The notes beneath the pieces were generated by a model. That model was not told where the DNA came from. It saw nothing but the letters and a program-made list of their open reading frames with translations, and did no database searches. From Pictodentalium vernedei (taxonomy: Eukaryota; Mollusca; Scaphopoda; Dentaliida; Dentaliidae): a DNA stretch of 64,000 bases. A program made the translations under genes and the position numbers. Positions 54,943-64,000 of this stretch are shown piece after piece; positions within the stretch are counted from its first letter, which is position 1; every line of letters starts with the position of its first letter. The stretch covers positions 177,620,356-177,684,355 of the forward strand of contig CM062297.1 of the NCBI GenBank assembly GCA_031216915.1, read 5' to 3'.

Positions 54943-57900
54943 AAATGAAAGTGTCAATGACACTGTAGCTCCACTTGTTTAAGACATGTACATGTATAGT
55001 GTGTGACACAGCAATTACAAACATCTAGGTAATGACCTGATAACAAAGATACATGTAAAGTATTGTAACGGTCTGCACATAAATACTGACCGTAGCCTGT
55101 AACAAATATATAGGTAAAGTATTGTAAAAGTGGGGTGACAGTTAGATGCTAAACTAGAAAAAAAATCTTTGAGTCCCAGAGTGGGTCTGACTGAACACAA
55201 AAATATTTGTTCTCATAGCACAGTGATAACAAAGGCACCCAAAAACACTAGTTCCTGTCACAAGGTGATAACAAAGGTACCCCAAGAAGTTTCATGAAGA
55301 TCAGTTCATAAATACAGACTCTAGCCCAAGCTGTATTGACATGTGTACTTACTGTGTATAAGTAGCACTGAACAAATCAAAGTTCATCTAATTAGCAAAA
55401 TTTCTGCACGGGAAAAAAACCTGTATTATATGTGATGCATTCCATGTTACTAAACATTCCTACAAAAATTTATTCAAATCAGAACTTTCATACAGAAGTT
55501 GTGTACAAAAAACTGATTGCACTAATTTTGGTACAAAAAGGCTGCTGGCGGCCATCTTGAATTTTGGACTGCACCCAAAAACACTCGTTCTCATCTCACA
55601 GTGATAACAAAAGTACCCAAGAAGTTTCATAAAGATCGGTTCATAAATACAGCCTCTAGCCTGAGCCGTATTGGCATTTGCAGTTACAGTGCTGAAATTA
55701 AATAGTGATATCAAAGTTAGTCTAATTGGCATTATTTATGCACGAGAAAAAAACCTGTATTATATGTGATGTATCCCTTCGTACTAAACATTCACACAAA
55801 AAATTATTCAAATCACAACTTTCATACAGAGGTTCTGTACAAAAAACTGATTGCACTAATTTTGGTACAAAAAGGCTGCTGGCGGCCATCTTGAATTTTG
55901 GACCGCACCCAAAAACACTCGTTCTCGTCCCACAGTGATAACAAAGGTACCCAAGAAGTTTCGTAAAGATCGGTTCATAAATAAGGCCTCTAGTCTGAGC
56001 CGTATAGAAGTTGTGTACAAAAACTGATTGAACCTAATTTCGGTACAAAATGGCCACTGGCAGCCATCTTGAATTTTGGACCGCACCCAGAAACACTCGT
56101 TCTCGTCCCAAGGTGATAACAAAGGTACACAAGACGTTTCGTGAAGATCGGTTCATAAATACAGACTCTAGCCCGAGCCGTATTGACATATGTACTTTCT
56201 GTGTGCATGAAGCACTGAAAAAATCAAAGTTCATCTAATTTGCATAATTTCTGCACGAGAAAAAAACCTGTATTATATGTGATGTATCCCATGGTACTAA
56301 ACATTCACACAAAAAATTATTCAAATCAGCGCTTTCATATGGAAGTTCTGTGCAAAAATCTGATTGCACCAAATTTTGTACAAAATGGCTGCCATCGGTC
56401 ATCTTGAATTTCGGACCGGACCCAAAAACACTCGTTCTCGTCCCACGGTGATAACAAAGGTACCCAAGGAGTTTCGTAAAGATCGGTTCATAAATACGGC
56501 ATCTAGCCCGAGCCGTATTGGCATTTGCACTTACAGTGCTGAAAGTAACACCAAAAAACATCAAAGTTAGTCTAATTTGCATAATTTACGCACAGGAAAA
56601 AAACCCGTATTATATGTGATGTATCCCATGGTACTAAACATTCATACACTGGCAGCCATCTTGAATTTTGTACCGCACCCAGAAACACTCGTTCTCATCC
56701 CAAGGTGATAAAAAATGTACCCAAGAAGTTTTGTGAAGATCGGTTCATAAATACAGCCTCTAGCCCAAGCTGTATTGACAAATGCACTTACTGTGTATAA
56801 GTAGCACTGAAAAAAATCAAATTTCATCTAATTTACATAATTTCTGCTCGAGAAAAAAACCTGTATTATATGTGATGTATTCCATGTTACTAAACATTCA
56901 TACAGAAATTTATTCAAATCAAAACTTTCATACAGAAGTTCTGTACAAACAAGAGGCCCCAAGGAGCCTTAATCGCTCACCGGCCAAAGTGGTTCAAAGA
57001 AGTATTTGGGGTCACATTCAGTTAGACATGGTTCATCAACACTACAAAGGAATGAAGTCATGAGAGACAAATTTTATGGAACTAGGGACATGGCTTGAAC
57101 AAACTTGAATCTTACCCCCCTAAGGATGCTGCATACTAAATATCAAAAGCATTCATCTGCTGGATCTGAAGAAGCAGATGTTTAAAGAAAATTCCTCATT
57201 TTGAACTAAGTTATCATTCGGGCTCCCACAGTGAGCCCATATATGGACCTAGGGACATGGTTTGAACAAACTTGAATCTCACTCCCCTAAGGATGCTGCA
57301 TACCAAATATCAAAACATTTCGACTGCTGGATCTGAAGAAGATGATTTTTTTTTAAAATTCCTCATTTCGAACTAAGTTACAATTTAAGCTCCCACAGTG
57401 AGCCCAAATATGGACCTAGGGACATGGCTTAAAAAAAACTTGAATCTCACCCCCCTAAGGATGCTGCATACTAAATATCAAAACATTCCGACTGCTGGAT
57501 CTGAAGAAGATTTTTAAAGAAAATTCCTCATTTTGAACTAAGTTATCATTTGGGCTCCAACAGTGAGCCCAAATATGGACCTAGGGACATGGTTTGAACA
57601 AACTTGAATCTCACCCCTCTAAGGATGTTGCATACCAAATATCAAAACATTTTGACTGCTGGATCTGAGAAAGAAGATTTTTAAAGAAAATTCCTCATTT
57701 TGAACAAAATTATAATTCAGGCTACCACAGGGAGTCCAAATATGAACCCAGGGACTTAGCTTAAACAAACTTGAATCTCCCCCCCCCCCCCCCCCCCCCC
57801 CCCCTAAGCTTGCTGCATACCCAATATCAAAAGATTCTGCCTGCTGGATCTTGAGAAGAAGAATTTTAAAGAAATTTGCTTGAAATGCACTAAGTTCAAA

Positions 57901-58931
57901 TTTGGGCTCCTATACTGAGCCTAAATATGAACCCAGGGGCCCGATTTGAACAAACTTGAATCAGATCCACCCCACAATGTTGCATACCAAATATCAAAAG
58001 ATTCTGCCAGTTGGATTTGGAGAAGAAGATTTTTTTAAGAAATTTGCCTGAAATGCACTAAGTTCGAATTCGAGCTTCTATAGTGAGCCCAAATATGAAT
58101 CTAGGGAGCCAATTTGAACAAACTTGAATCAGATTCACCCCACAATGTTACATACCAAATATCAAAATATTCTGTCTGCTGGATCTGGAGAAGAAGATTT
58201 TTTAAGAAATTTGCCTGAAATGCACCAAGTTTGAATTCGGGCTTCTATATTGAGCCCAAATGTGAATCCAGGGGGCCGATTTGAACAAACTTGAAATCAG
58301 ATCCACCCAATAATGCTGTATACCAAATATCAAATGATTCTGCCCACTGGTTCTGGAGAAGAAGATTTTTTAATAATTTTTCTATAATTCATACGGTGCT
58401 ATCAGAGTTATGCCCCATACAGAGCCACCAAGGGACGTGGCCATTTCATTTGAACAAACATGAATTGCCATATAGTAATGACATCCACATGAAGTTTCGT
58501 GAAAATAGGACCAGTGGTTTCAAAGGAGAAGTTGTTTGAAAAATGTTCAGCGCTGAAAGTAACATTAAATAGATCAAAGTTAGTCTAATTGGCATAATTT
58601 ATGCACGAGAAAAAAACCTGTATTATATGTGATGTATCCCTTGGTACTAAACATTCACACAAAAAATTATTCAAATCAGCGCTTTCATATGGAAGTTCTG
58701 CGCAAAAATCGGATTGCACCTAATTTTGTACAAAAAGGCTGCCAGCGGCCGTCTTGAATTTTGGACCGCACCCAAAACCACTCGTTCTCGTCTCACAATG
58801 ATAACAAAGGTACCCAAGAAGTTTTGTAAAGATCAGTTCATAAATATGGCCTCTAGCTCAAGCCGTGTGTACGGGCAGACGGACAACGGGCCATGACAAT
58901 ACCTCAAATTTGGCTTTGCCAAAGTTGAGCT
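54943..58931 (+). mobile_element. F4 tandem-repeat element with nested F3
   Basis: 5' AAATGAAAGTGTCAATGACA, then CTGTAGCTCCACTTG. 3' patch ACGGGCAGACGGACAACGGG, hairpin TTTGGCtttGCCAAA, GTTGAGCT ending at 58931, host AAAAATG. Monomers of about 335 bp (starts about 55541, 55872, 56052, 56388) and of about 180 bp. Interrupted by F3 at 56948-58543. Confidence 0.8.
56948..58543 (+). mobile_element. F3 tandem-repeat element nested in F4
   Basis: AACAAGAGGCCCCAAGGAGC at the 5' end, then CGCTCACCGG. About ten monomers of about 150 bp. C-tract at 57779-57804. The 3' side ends at GAGAAGTTGTTTGAAAAATG, then TTCA, where F4 resumes (GCGCTGAAAGTAACATTAAA), so the GGTGAGCT terminus has been lost. Left flank TTCTGTAC is the same F4 position used by the F4 insertion at 39327. 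Confidence 0.75.
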
Positions 58932-59196
58932 AAAAATGATCCAGTCTAATTTATTTTGCTTAGTTTGGAATCTATCATTCAATTACTGTTATCAATACAT
59001 GGCCTCAACATGTGTGATCAGTTTTCTATGACTGCAGGTAAAAAACCCATTTTCTTCTGAATCGAATGATCGCATGTGTGATTGCTACCCTCAACAGAGA
59101 TTTGTATTCTGTCTAAACATTTTCCTTGTGTTGAGGGGAAATACAGTCTTGTTGCAAGATAAGAGGAGTTAAACTGAAAAATAATGGAAATTTTAC
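58932..59196. other. unique intron sequence next to exon a
   Basis: Non-repetitive; contains the donor of exon a at its right edge. Confidence 0.5.
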
Positions 59197-59285
59197 CTCT
59201 CCTTTGTCATCTTTACTGAAATAGTTCATTTCTGGAACATCAGCCAATTTGATGTAGTTACATGTTAATGGAGGTCCAACAGTTC
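59197..59285 (-). CDS. ACSL: ACSL exon a (region between adenylate motif and FACS signature)
   Basis: This is the most upstream exon seen: 89 nt, entered by a tttcag acceptor and left by a GTAAAA donor after a GAG codon. It begins with the last two bases of a split Gly codon and then encodes 29 residues, including GTVGPPLTCNYIKLADVPEM and NYFSKDDKGE. In ACSL proteins this segment follows the EGYGQTE adenylate-binding motif (not in the window) and includes the conserved CNxIKLxDVxEMNY stretch. The exon ends in phase 0 and reads straight into exon b (GE then ICFKGPN). It lies in a non-repetitive island just right of the F4/F3 block at 54943-58931. Confidence 0.92.
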
Positions 59286-61502
59286 CTGAAATAAACAAAC
59301 AAAATTTAAATTTAATTCCATGTGTTCCCAAATTATAAAGTCGAAATGAAATTCAACAAGAGATATTGCTAAAGGCAATTCATACACCCAATGAAATCTG
59401 ATAACCCAAACCAGAAATATGAGGTCGACAGACAAAAAATTGGCTATTTTACAAGGCAAACAGCACATTTTCAAAGTTAAAAAGGGGGAGAAGTCTAAAT
59501 AGTGAAAAGTAAGAAATATTATTCAAGACTCATTTGAAAAACCTTTCCCATAAACAATCTTCATTCCAATTTCATTGAGATCCAATAACCCAAACCTGAC
59601 AAACGAGGAGAACGGACAAAAAATAGCCTATTTTCTGTATTTAAACAGCCGTGGTAATTCACCCTCAGCAGGCAGCAGTGCCGAGGAAAATGCTGCGGAA
59701 ACAAAAAATATCCACAGCAAAAATACTGCCGAGGATGGCTTCTTCTTACAGAGCTTTCCAGAAACGGATGTCAGATTTTAGTGTTATCAACATAGAAGCA
59801 GTTAGATACTATACATATTGAGCAAGTTGCCAGCTTACTTCTAAGATTTTTTTTCAGCATTCACATGGTTCAGGATATTGGCACAATCTAATTGAGTGAA
59901 AGAGTCTGTACATTAATTGTGATCATTTTTACATGTATCTCTAACTATTTTCACAAGTTAAAGTTACTTGAAAGTTTTCACTTCACCGCATACAACATAT
60001 AAATGGCAATTGAGACTATGCCCTACCCCCTGATGATTTTTACACAATCGAACAGGCTTCACAGCAATTGCCGTAGAAGCCCCAATTTTCCACAGCATTT
60101 TTTTTTGCCGAGGAAACAAGGATGAATTACCAGGACTGTTCAAAGGACCATAACTCACAGAAAAAAAATTTAACAGCAAAACGTCTGATGCTCCTTAAAG
60201 GTCTCATGATAGTGAACATCTGTATGAAATTTCATCAAAATCTGAGCAGTAATGTTGAAGTTATAATGCGAACAGACGACTGAGTGCAGACAGACAGATG
60301 TACGGATGGATGCACAGACAAGCGCAATCCAGTATTCCCAAATTTTTGAAAAAAGTGGGGGTATCAAACGCAGGCAGCATTTTTATATGTCCAGGAGCAG
60401 CTTGTCATAAGGATTCCTCATACCAAATTTCGACGAATGGATGGCCAGACAGATGCATTTAATCCAGTATACGCTCATTCTCTTCCGACAGTGGGGGTTA
60501 TAATACAGTGTTGGCCATATGAAAAATCGAGGGTGGCAACAAAACGCTCTCCTGAAACCATTCCAGGTGTGCGAATCGCTCGCCTAAATGTATTTTTAGC
60601 AAACTGAATGTAGAAGCATTAAAATAACGCAGTGTCGTGCATTACCGGTATGGTACGGTACGGTGTTTAAATGCACACCGACACTGACCAAACTTGGATG
60701 ACAGGTCTTTAAGTTTAAAGGTGACATTAGGATGATTAGGTCTACAATTTAATTTCGGGAATTTCTACGGACTGGTCCATAAACAAACCAGTCAAGAAAA
60801 TACTATTTGTGGCCTCCACGTTGTTTGAGCTACAGTCTATTGCCATTCAGATTCAAACTTTGCAAACTTGCCGAGCACTTATTAACAGGCAAGTCTAGTC
60901 TAAAATCTAATCACGTGAATCGGTGACACAAACAGAGAATGGTGAAAAATAAAGTAAAAGATAAGATCGCCATTTACATTACCGCAGCCGCTGACTTAAG
61001 ACTTCGCCACTTCGCTTAGAAATTTCAAGAATGTGACTTATGTCACGCATGCTGGTAACAGACAGAAATTCCAATCCAATAAGAAAATCCGTAAAAATTT
61101 TGTGTGAAACAACAAAGATGAATTCTATTTTCATCAACGAATTGTCTTCAAAGCACGTGTGATATTTTATTGAATGGATGTTTCTTTAAAATTTTGCATC
61201 ATGGGATACATGTAATTTTAATGAGGGTCTTGATGGGAGGTTCACCTGAATAATGAATCGATGGAGGATTGGAGCAGGGGGGCTGAGGCTGTTTAAAAAC
61301 AAAGAAATTCTTCATGTTTTTTAAGCAGTCCCCTCATAATTTTTCTACGGGAAGAGGACCTTCCATTAATTTACAGTTCAGTGTGCAAGCCAAAGCTGTT
61401 TCATTTTTGTTGACGATGAAAATCGAATAGCCTGCATTTTGTTTTGTTTATTGAAAACAGTCCAACAAATAGAATTCATTTAAAAACGTGGCCGTAATGA
61501 GG
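59286..61502. other. anonymous intron sequence
   Basis: About 2.2 kb upstream of ACSL exon a. Searched on the minus strand for the preceding ACSL exon (EGYGQTE region) without success. No repeats recognised apart from isolated simple stretches. Confidence 0.5.
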
Positions 61503-62066
61503 CAGTGGTAGATACAGGAATTCTGAAAGGGTGGCGGGCAGAATCGTGCAGTTGGCGATGGCATCCGCCCCGAGTGCCGAAGGCACAAGCTTTTGTAGGG
61601 GAGTCGGGGGAGGGTCCTCACCCCCGAAAATTTTTGGAACTGAGCAATCAAATGGAGCATTCTGGTGGTTTCTGGGGTGGAAATCCTCTTGGTTTTTTGA
61701 ACGGCTGAATAACCCTTTTTAAACAGCATGTTTCAAAATTTCAAATTCTGTCATACGTTCAAGACAGAATTAGAAAATTTGAAAATATGCTCTTCAGAAC
61801 CGTTACCGTTCACTATAATATCGCATTTTGGACACAATGTTAAACTAATTGTTTACAGTCATAACCGACTTGTGGAGAAAATTTTCCCGTTGCAGGTCCC
61901 CCGGATCCCTACCAATAGGAGGGGAGGACTCTGCTCCTGTTACCTCCCCGAAACCTTTAACCCTCAGGATATGCATTCTGCACATCGCTTAGTGCCCCCC
62001 CCCCCCCCCCCCTCAATTCATGTATTGCCAGCCCCCCAAATGAAAATCCTGTCTACGCCCCTCCAT
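61503..62066. mobile_element. hAT-like non-autonomous element
   Basis: Ends CAGTGGTAGATACAGGAATT and AAAATCCTGTCTACGCCCCT are imperfect inverted repeats of the common CAGKGGCGTAGACAGG hAT type. The interior has G/C-rich blocks (TCCGCCCCGAGTGCCGAAGG) and a C-tract (61996-62013). The 8-bp duplication is not evident. Confidence 0.5.
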
Positions 62067-63298
62067 GCTAGACAAACACGAGCTATTAGCTTCTTTGGGG
62101 GGATTCGAAAATAATAGTTTAACCCTTTTAAAAGGGCGACAACGATTAAACTGCCGACTTTACAAGAGATTGCTTAAGCGAGAAGACGGCATACAGACTG
62201 TGTGTGAGACAGAAGCGAGGCGCGCGAAAAACCGTGTGCGCGAAATGAGAATCAGGCACGCTGTAGGCGTGCAATAAAATCGCGCGCGTAATATTTCCAA
62301 GACTGATAATAACAAATATTTTCTTACCTGCTGCTATGTCGTGTTGTAGGATTCACCACTTGAAACCTTTTATTCCAATTAATTATTTAACCCATAAGAA
62401 CCTAGAGATATTTATACTTTGTGCTACACTTTTAGAGTCCATAAACTGTGATTTTGCAGTTATTGACTGCATACAATAGATCAGATGATATGAGTGAGAT
62501 TTGAAATGAATCTTCAAACTTTTTAAGTTCGTTCATCTTTTTTTCATATGTCTTTTTTATGAATATGATTAAGGAACAAGAGACTCCAAGAAACTTGAAG
62601 AGTTGACCTCACAAAGGTAGGCCTGCACTGTATATCGATAAACTGATATATACCGGTATTCAAACCAGTATCGATTGAATACCGGTGTAATTACAAAAAT
62701 ATCGGTTTATCATCATTATTTATTTACGCAGAATTTAATTTTCAATATGTCTTGAGTTTTTTAACTGTAGCTCAGAATGAATAATATTATCGCTTTACCC
62801 AAGGAATCGTCTGCATGTGCCCACGTAATATACAAATTCAGCAGTTGAAAAAATAATTTTCAAAAATTTTGTTGAGCTCATTCCAATGGTGGGTCACAAG
62901 ATATTGTTTTGTAGAAATGTTTGGAAAAAATTGATAACTTAATATTTAAAATAATAAATTTTTATATCGTCTGCATTGGGTAAAGGTTTTTCGAACTGCA
63001 CCATCAAGGCATGCTGATTCGTTCCTACTGTGATGCTGCAAGTCTCAATTGTGGTACTTATGTTCAGATATCTGAACAGTTTTCGATAAACCGGTATATC
63101 GCGATATTTTGTTGAATACCTCTACTGGTATTCTGTTTTGAATACTCCTTCCAATTCCATCCAAGGGATGAGGGTGTAACAACCAGAGGGTGCTAGTTAG
63201 GACTATACCATGACAGACTATGGAATAGAAAACTAGTTGGCATAATCAGGCAAGAGAACAGGTGATGAGAAAAAGACTGAAAAAATTTAATAAGGGTT
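62067..63298. other. anonymous sequence
   Basis: Contains a partial match to the palindromic piggyBac-like family (GAGCTCATTCCAATGGTGGG near 62874) and ATACCGGT-rich AT sequence. No gene recognised. Confidence 0.4.
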
Positions 63299-63327
63299 CC
63301 CCCCCCCCCCCCCCCCCCCCCCCCCCC
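63299..63327 (+). repeat. 29-bp poly-C tract
   Basis: Uninterrupted C run followed by ACC. The adjacent sequence (GAAGTGCCGAAGGCACGACT, 63361-63380) resembles the interior of the hAT-like element at 61503. Confidence 0.85.
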
Positions 63328-64000
63328 ACCTATCAATCCATCAAGAGCCAAAGGCTCTTGTGAAGTGCCGAAGGCACGACTTGGTAACAGCACAAGAGGG
63401 GTTGTGAAACCCCTATCATTGGGGGTGGGTTTGGAGGGGGAGGGCACCTTCCTCCAAATTTTTCTTTTTTTTTACAGTTGCCAGAGAGTGCATTTGATGG
63501 CACCTTTAGAAATATTTTTCATTATTTCTCACATTTACAGGTGAAAGTTGGGAAAATTTTAGAAAATATTTTTGGAAAATCTAATGAGGGGACTTCAAAC
63601 TTTTACATGTATGGATTTCTACATGTAAAAGTTCATAGAAAATTCCCTATTCAGCTGTAAAAGCCAGTTTTCTTTGGAGAACAGAGGCAAATTTGTTCAT
63701 TATAACAATACTTGGATGATAGGGAAGGGGACACTTACACATCCACTTTCTTGAAGAAATCTCTAATCTTGTAATTGTTAAACTTTCCGTCTTTCATTTT
63801 CAACGGGACGGATTTCGGAAGCCAAGCAAAACAGAACTTATTTTTTATACCATTGTCATTGTACCGGTGCATTCTTTTACAATCGAATTCATTTCAATGT
63901 TTGAAAACTTATTTGAAAAATGTGTTGAAAAAACCACAAAACGTGAAATTTGTTTGTTCAATACAAAGCATGATTTGCAGAGAGTTTGATACAGAGATAT
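63328..64000. other. anonymous sequence to the window edge
   Basis: Contains an inverted pair, CTTTTACATGTATGGATT and TCTACATGTAAAAG (63599-63630). Nothing coding can be defended. Confidence 0.4.

Larger units (their letters stand above)
2123..59285 (-). other. ACSL: ACSL gene, partial, six exons with 6.6-13.7 kb introns
   Basis: Gene-level entry. Six minus-strand exons, each with AG acceptor and GT donor, splice into 527 nt of continuous reading frame (a split codon plus 175 codons). The product matches, in order, the C-terminal region of animal long-chain acyl-CoA synthetases. Known family role: ATP-dependent activation of long-chain fatty acids to acyl-CoA at ER, mitochondrial outer or peroxisomal membranes, feeding lipid synthesis and beta-oxidation. 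Residues such as CNYIKLADVPEMNYF and LVGIIVPDPEVLP resemble ACSL5/1/6 more than ACSL3/4; that clade call is from memory of the family. N-terminal exons lie beyond position 59285, probably outside the window, and the last coding exon lies below position 2123, probably outside the window. Introns of 6639, 9968, 13746, 12798 and 13485 bp are filled with nested transposable elements. Confidence 0.93.

Noticed and set aside
36969-58900. A recurring peptide on the plus strand (GHLEFWTxPKNTRSRPxVITK and similar) in many F4 monomers
   Set aside because: It comes from translating the same repeated F4 DNA monomer. Lengths vary, starts are not conserved, the minus strand gives equally long frames, and no family matches. 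Treated as a by-product of repetition.
63733-63830. Minus-strand frame ending DGKFNNYKIRDFFKKVDV with an overlapping GTAAGT donor-like site
   Set aside because: Does not match any ACSL segment, lacks a convincing acceptor, and I recognise no family. Might be an exon of another gene; evidence too thin.
59286-64000. Upstream ACSL exon with the EGYGQTE motif
   Set aside because: Searched by eye on the minus strand and not found; probably beyond the right edge.

Overview
This is animal nuclear DNA, most likely from a lophotrochozoan invertebrate and plausibly a bivalve mollusc. It is AT-rich and intron-dominated, with no operons. The repeat content points the same way: SINEs headed by 5S rRNA or tRNA, a DIRS-type tyrosine-recombinase retrotransposon, and many tandem-repeat elements beginning 'AACAAGAGG' and ending 'GGTGAGCTAAAA', a style I associate with bivalve pearl-like elements. 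The taxon is inference.

The host gene is one long-chain fatty-acyl-CoA synthetase (ACSL, closest to the ACSL1/5/6 clade) on the minus strand. Six consecutive coding exons are recognisable, in transcription order 59197-59285, 52441-52557, 42419-42472, 28583-28672, 15680-15784 and 2123-2194. They total 527 nt, all junctions are GT-AG, and the exons join in frame. They encode the C-terminal part of the enzyme. The five introns are about 6.6, 10.0, 13.7, 12.8 and 13.5 kb. The 5' two-thirds of the gene and the last coding exon or exons lie outside the window.

Everything else recognised is intronic repeat, heavily nested. 1-3 kb: a Harbinger-like MITE end, a SINE fragment, a palindromic element, a piggyBac-like MITE and a short tandem-repeat element (F1). 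3-8.8 kb: nested tandem-repeat elements (F4 and F5), including a 142-bp satellite with four-monomer higher-order structure. About 9.3-14 kb: a decayed DIRS-like retrotransposon on the minus strand. 15-30.6 kb: MITEs, nested F3 elements, hAT elements, and tRNA- and 5S-headed SINEs with clear target duplications. 31.4-36 kb: little recognisable. 37-42 kb: F4 inside F4, with a Harbinger-like insertion and a 5S SINE. 42.6-46.3 kb: a Russian-doll nest (Harbinger-like, then hAT, then F2). 46.7-47.4 kb: a mariner-like MITE split by a tRNA SINE. 48.5-50.5 kb: F2 inside F6. 50.8-54 kb: a cluster of palindromic MITEs. 55-59 kb: F4 carrying F3. 59.3-64 kb: mostly anonymous intron or upstream sequence.

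The most interesting signal is a set of tandem-repeat element families with unrelated cores but one terminal design. At the 5' end there is a hairpin (different sequence in each family, pairing kept) followed by GCTCA-type subterminal repeats. At the 3' end there is a simple-sequence patch, a second hairpin, the inverted copy GAGCT, and then a host oligo-A tract. Two nested copies can be compared with uninterrupted paralogous sequence inside this window and show insertion with no target-site duplication. This fits non-autonomous Helitron/Helentron-like elements.
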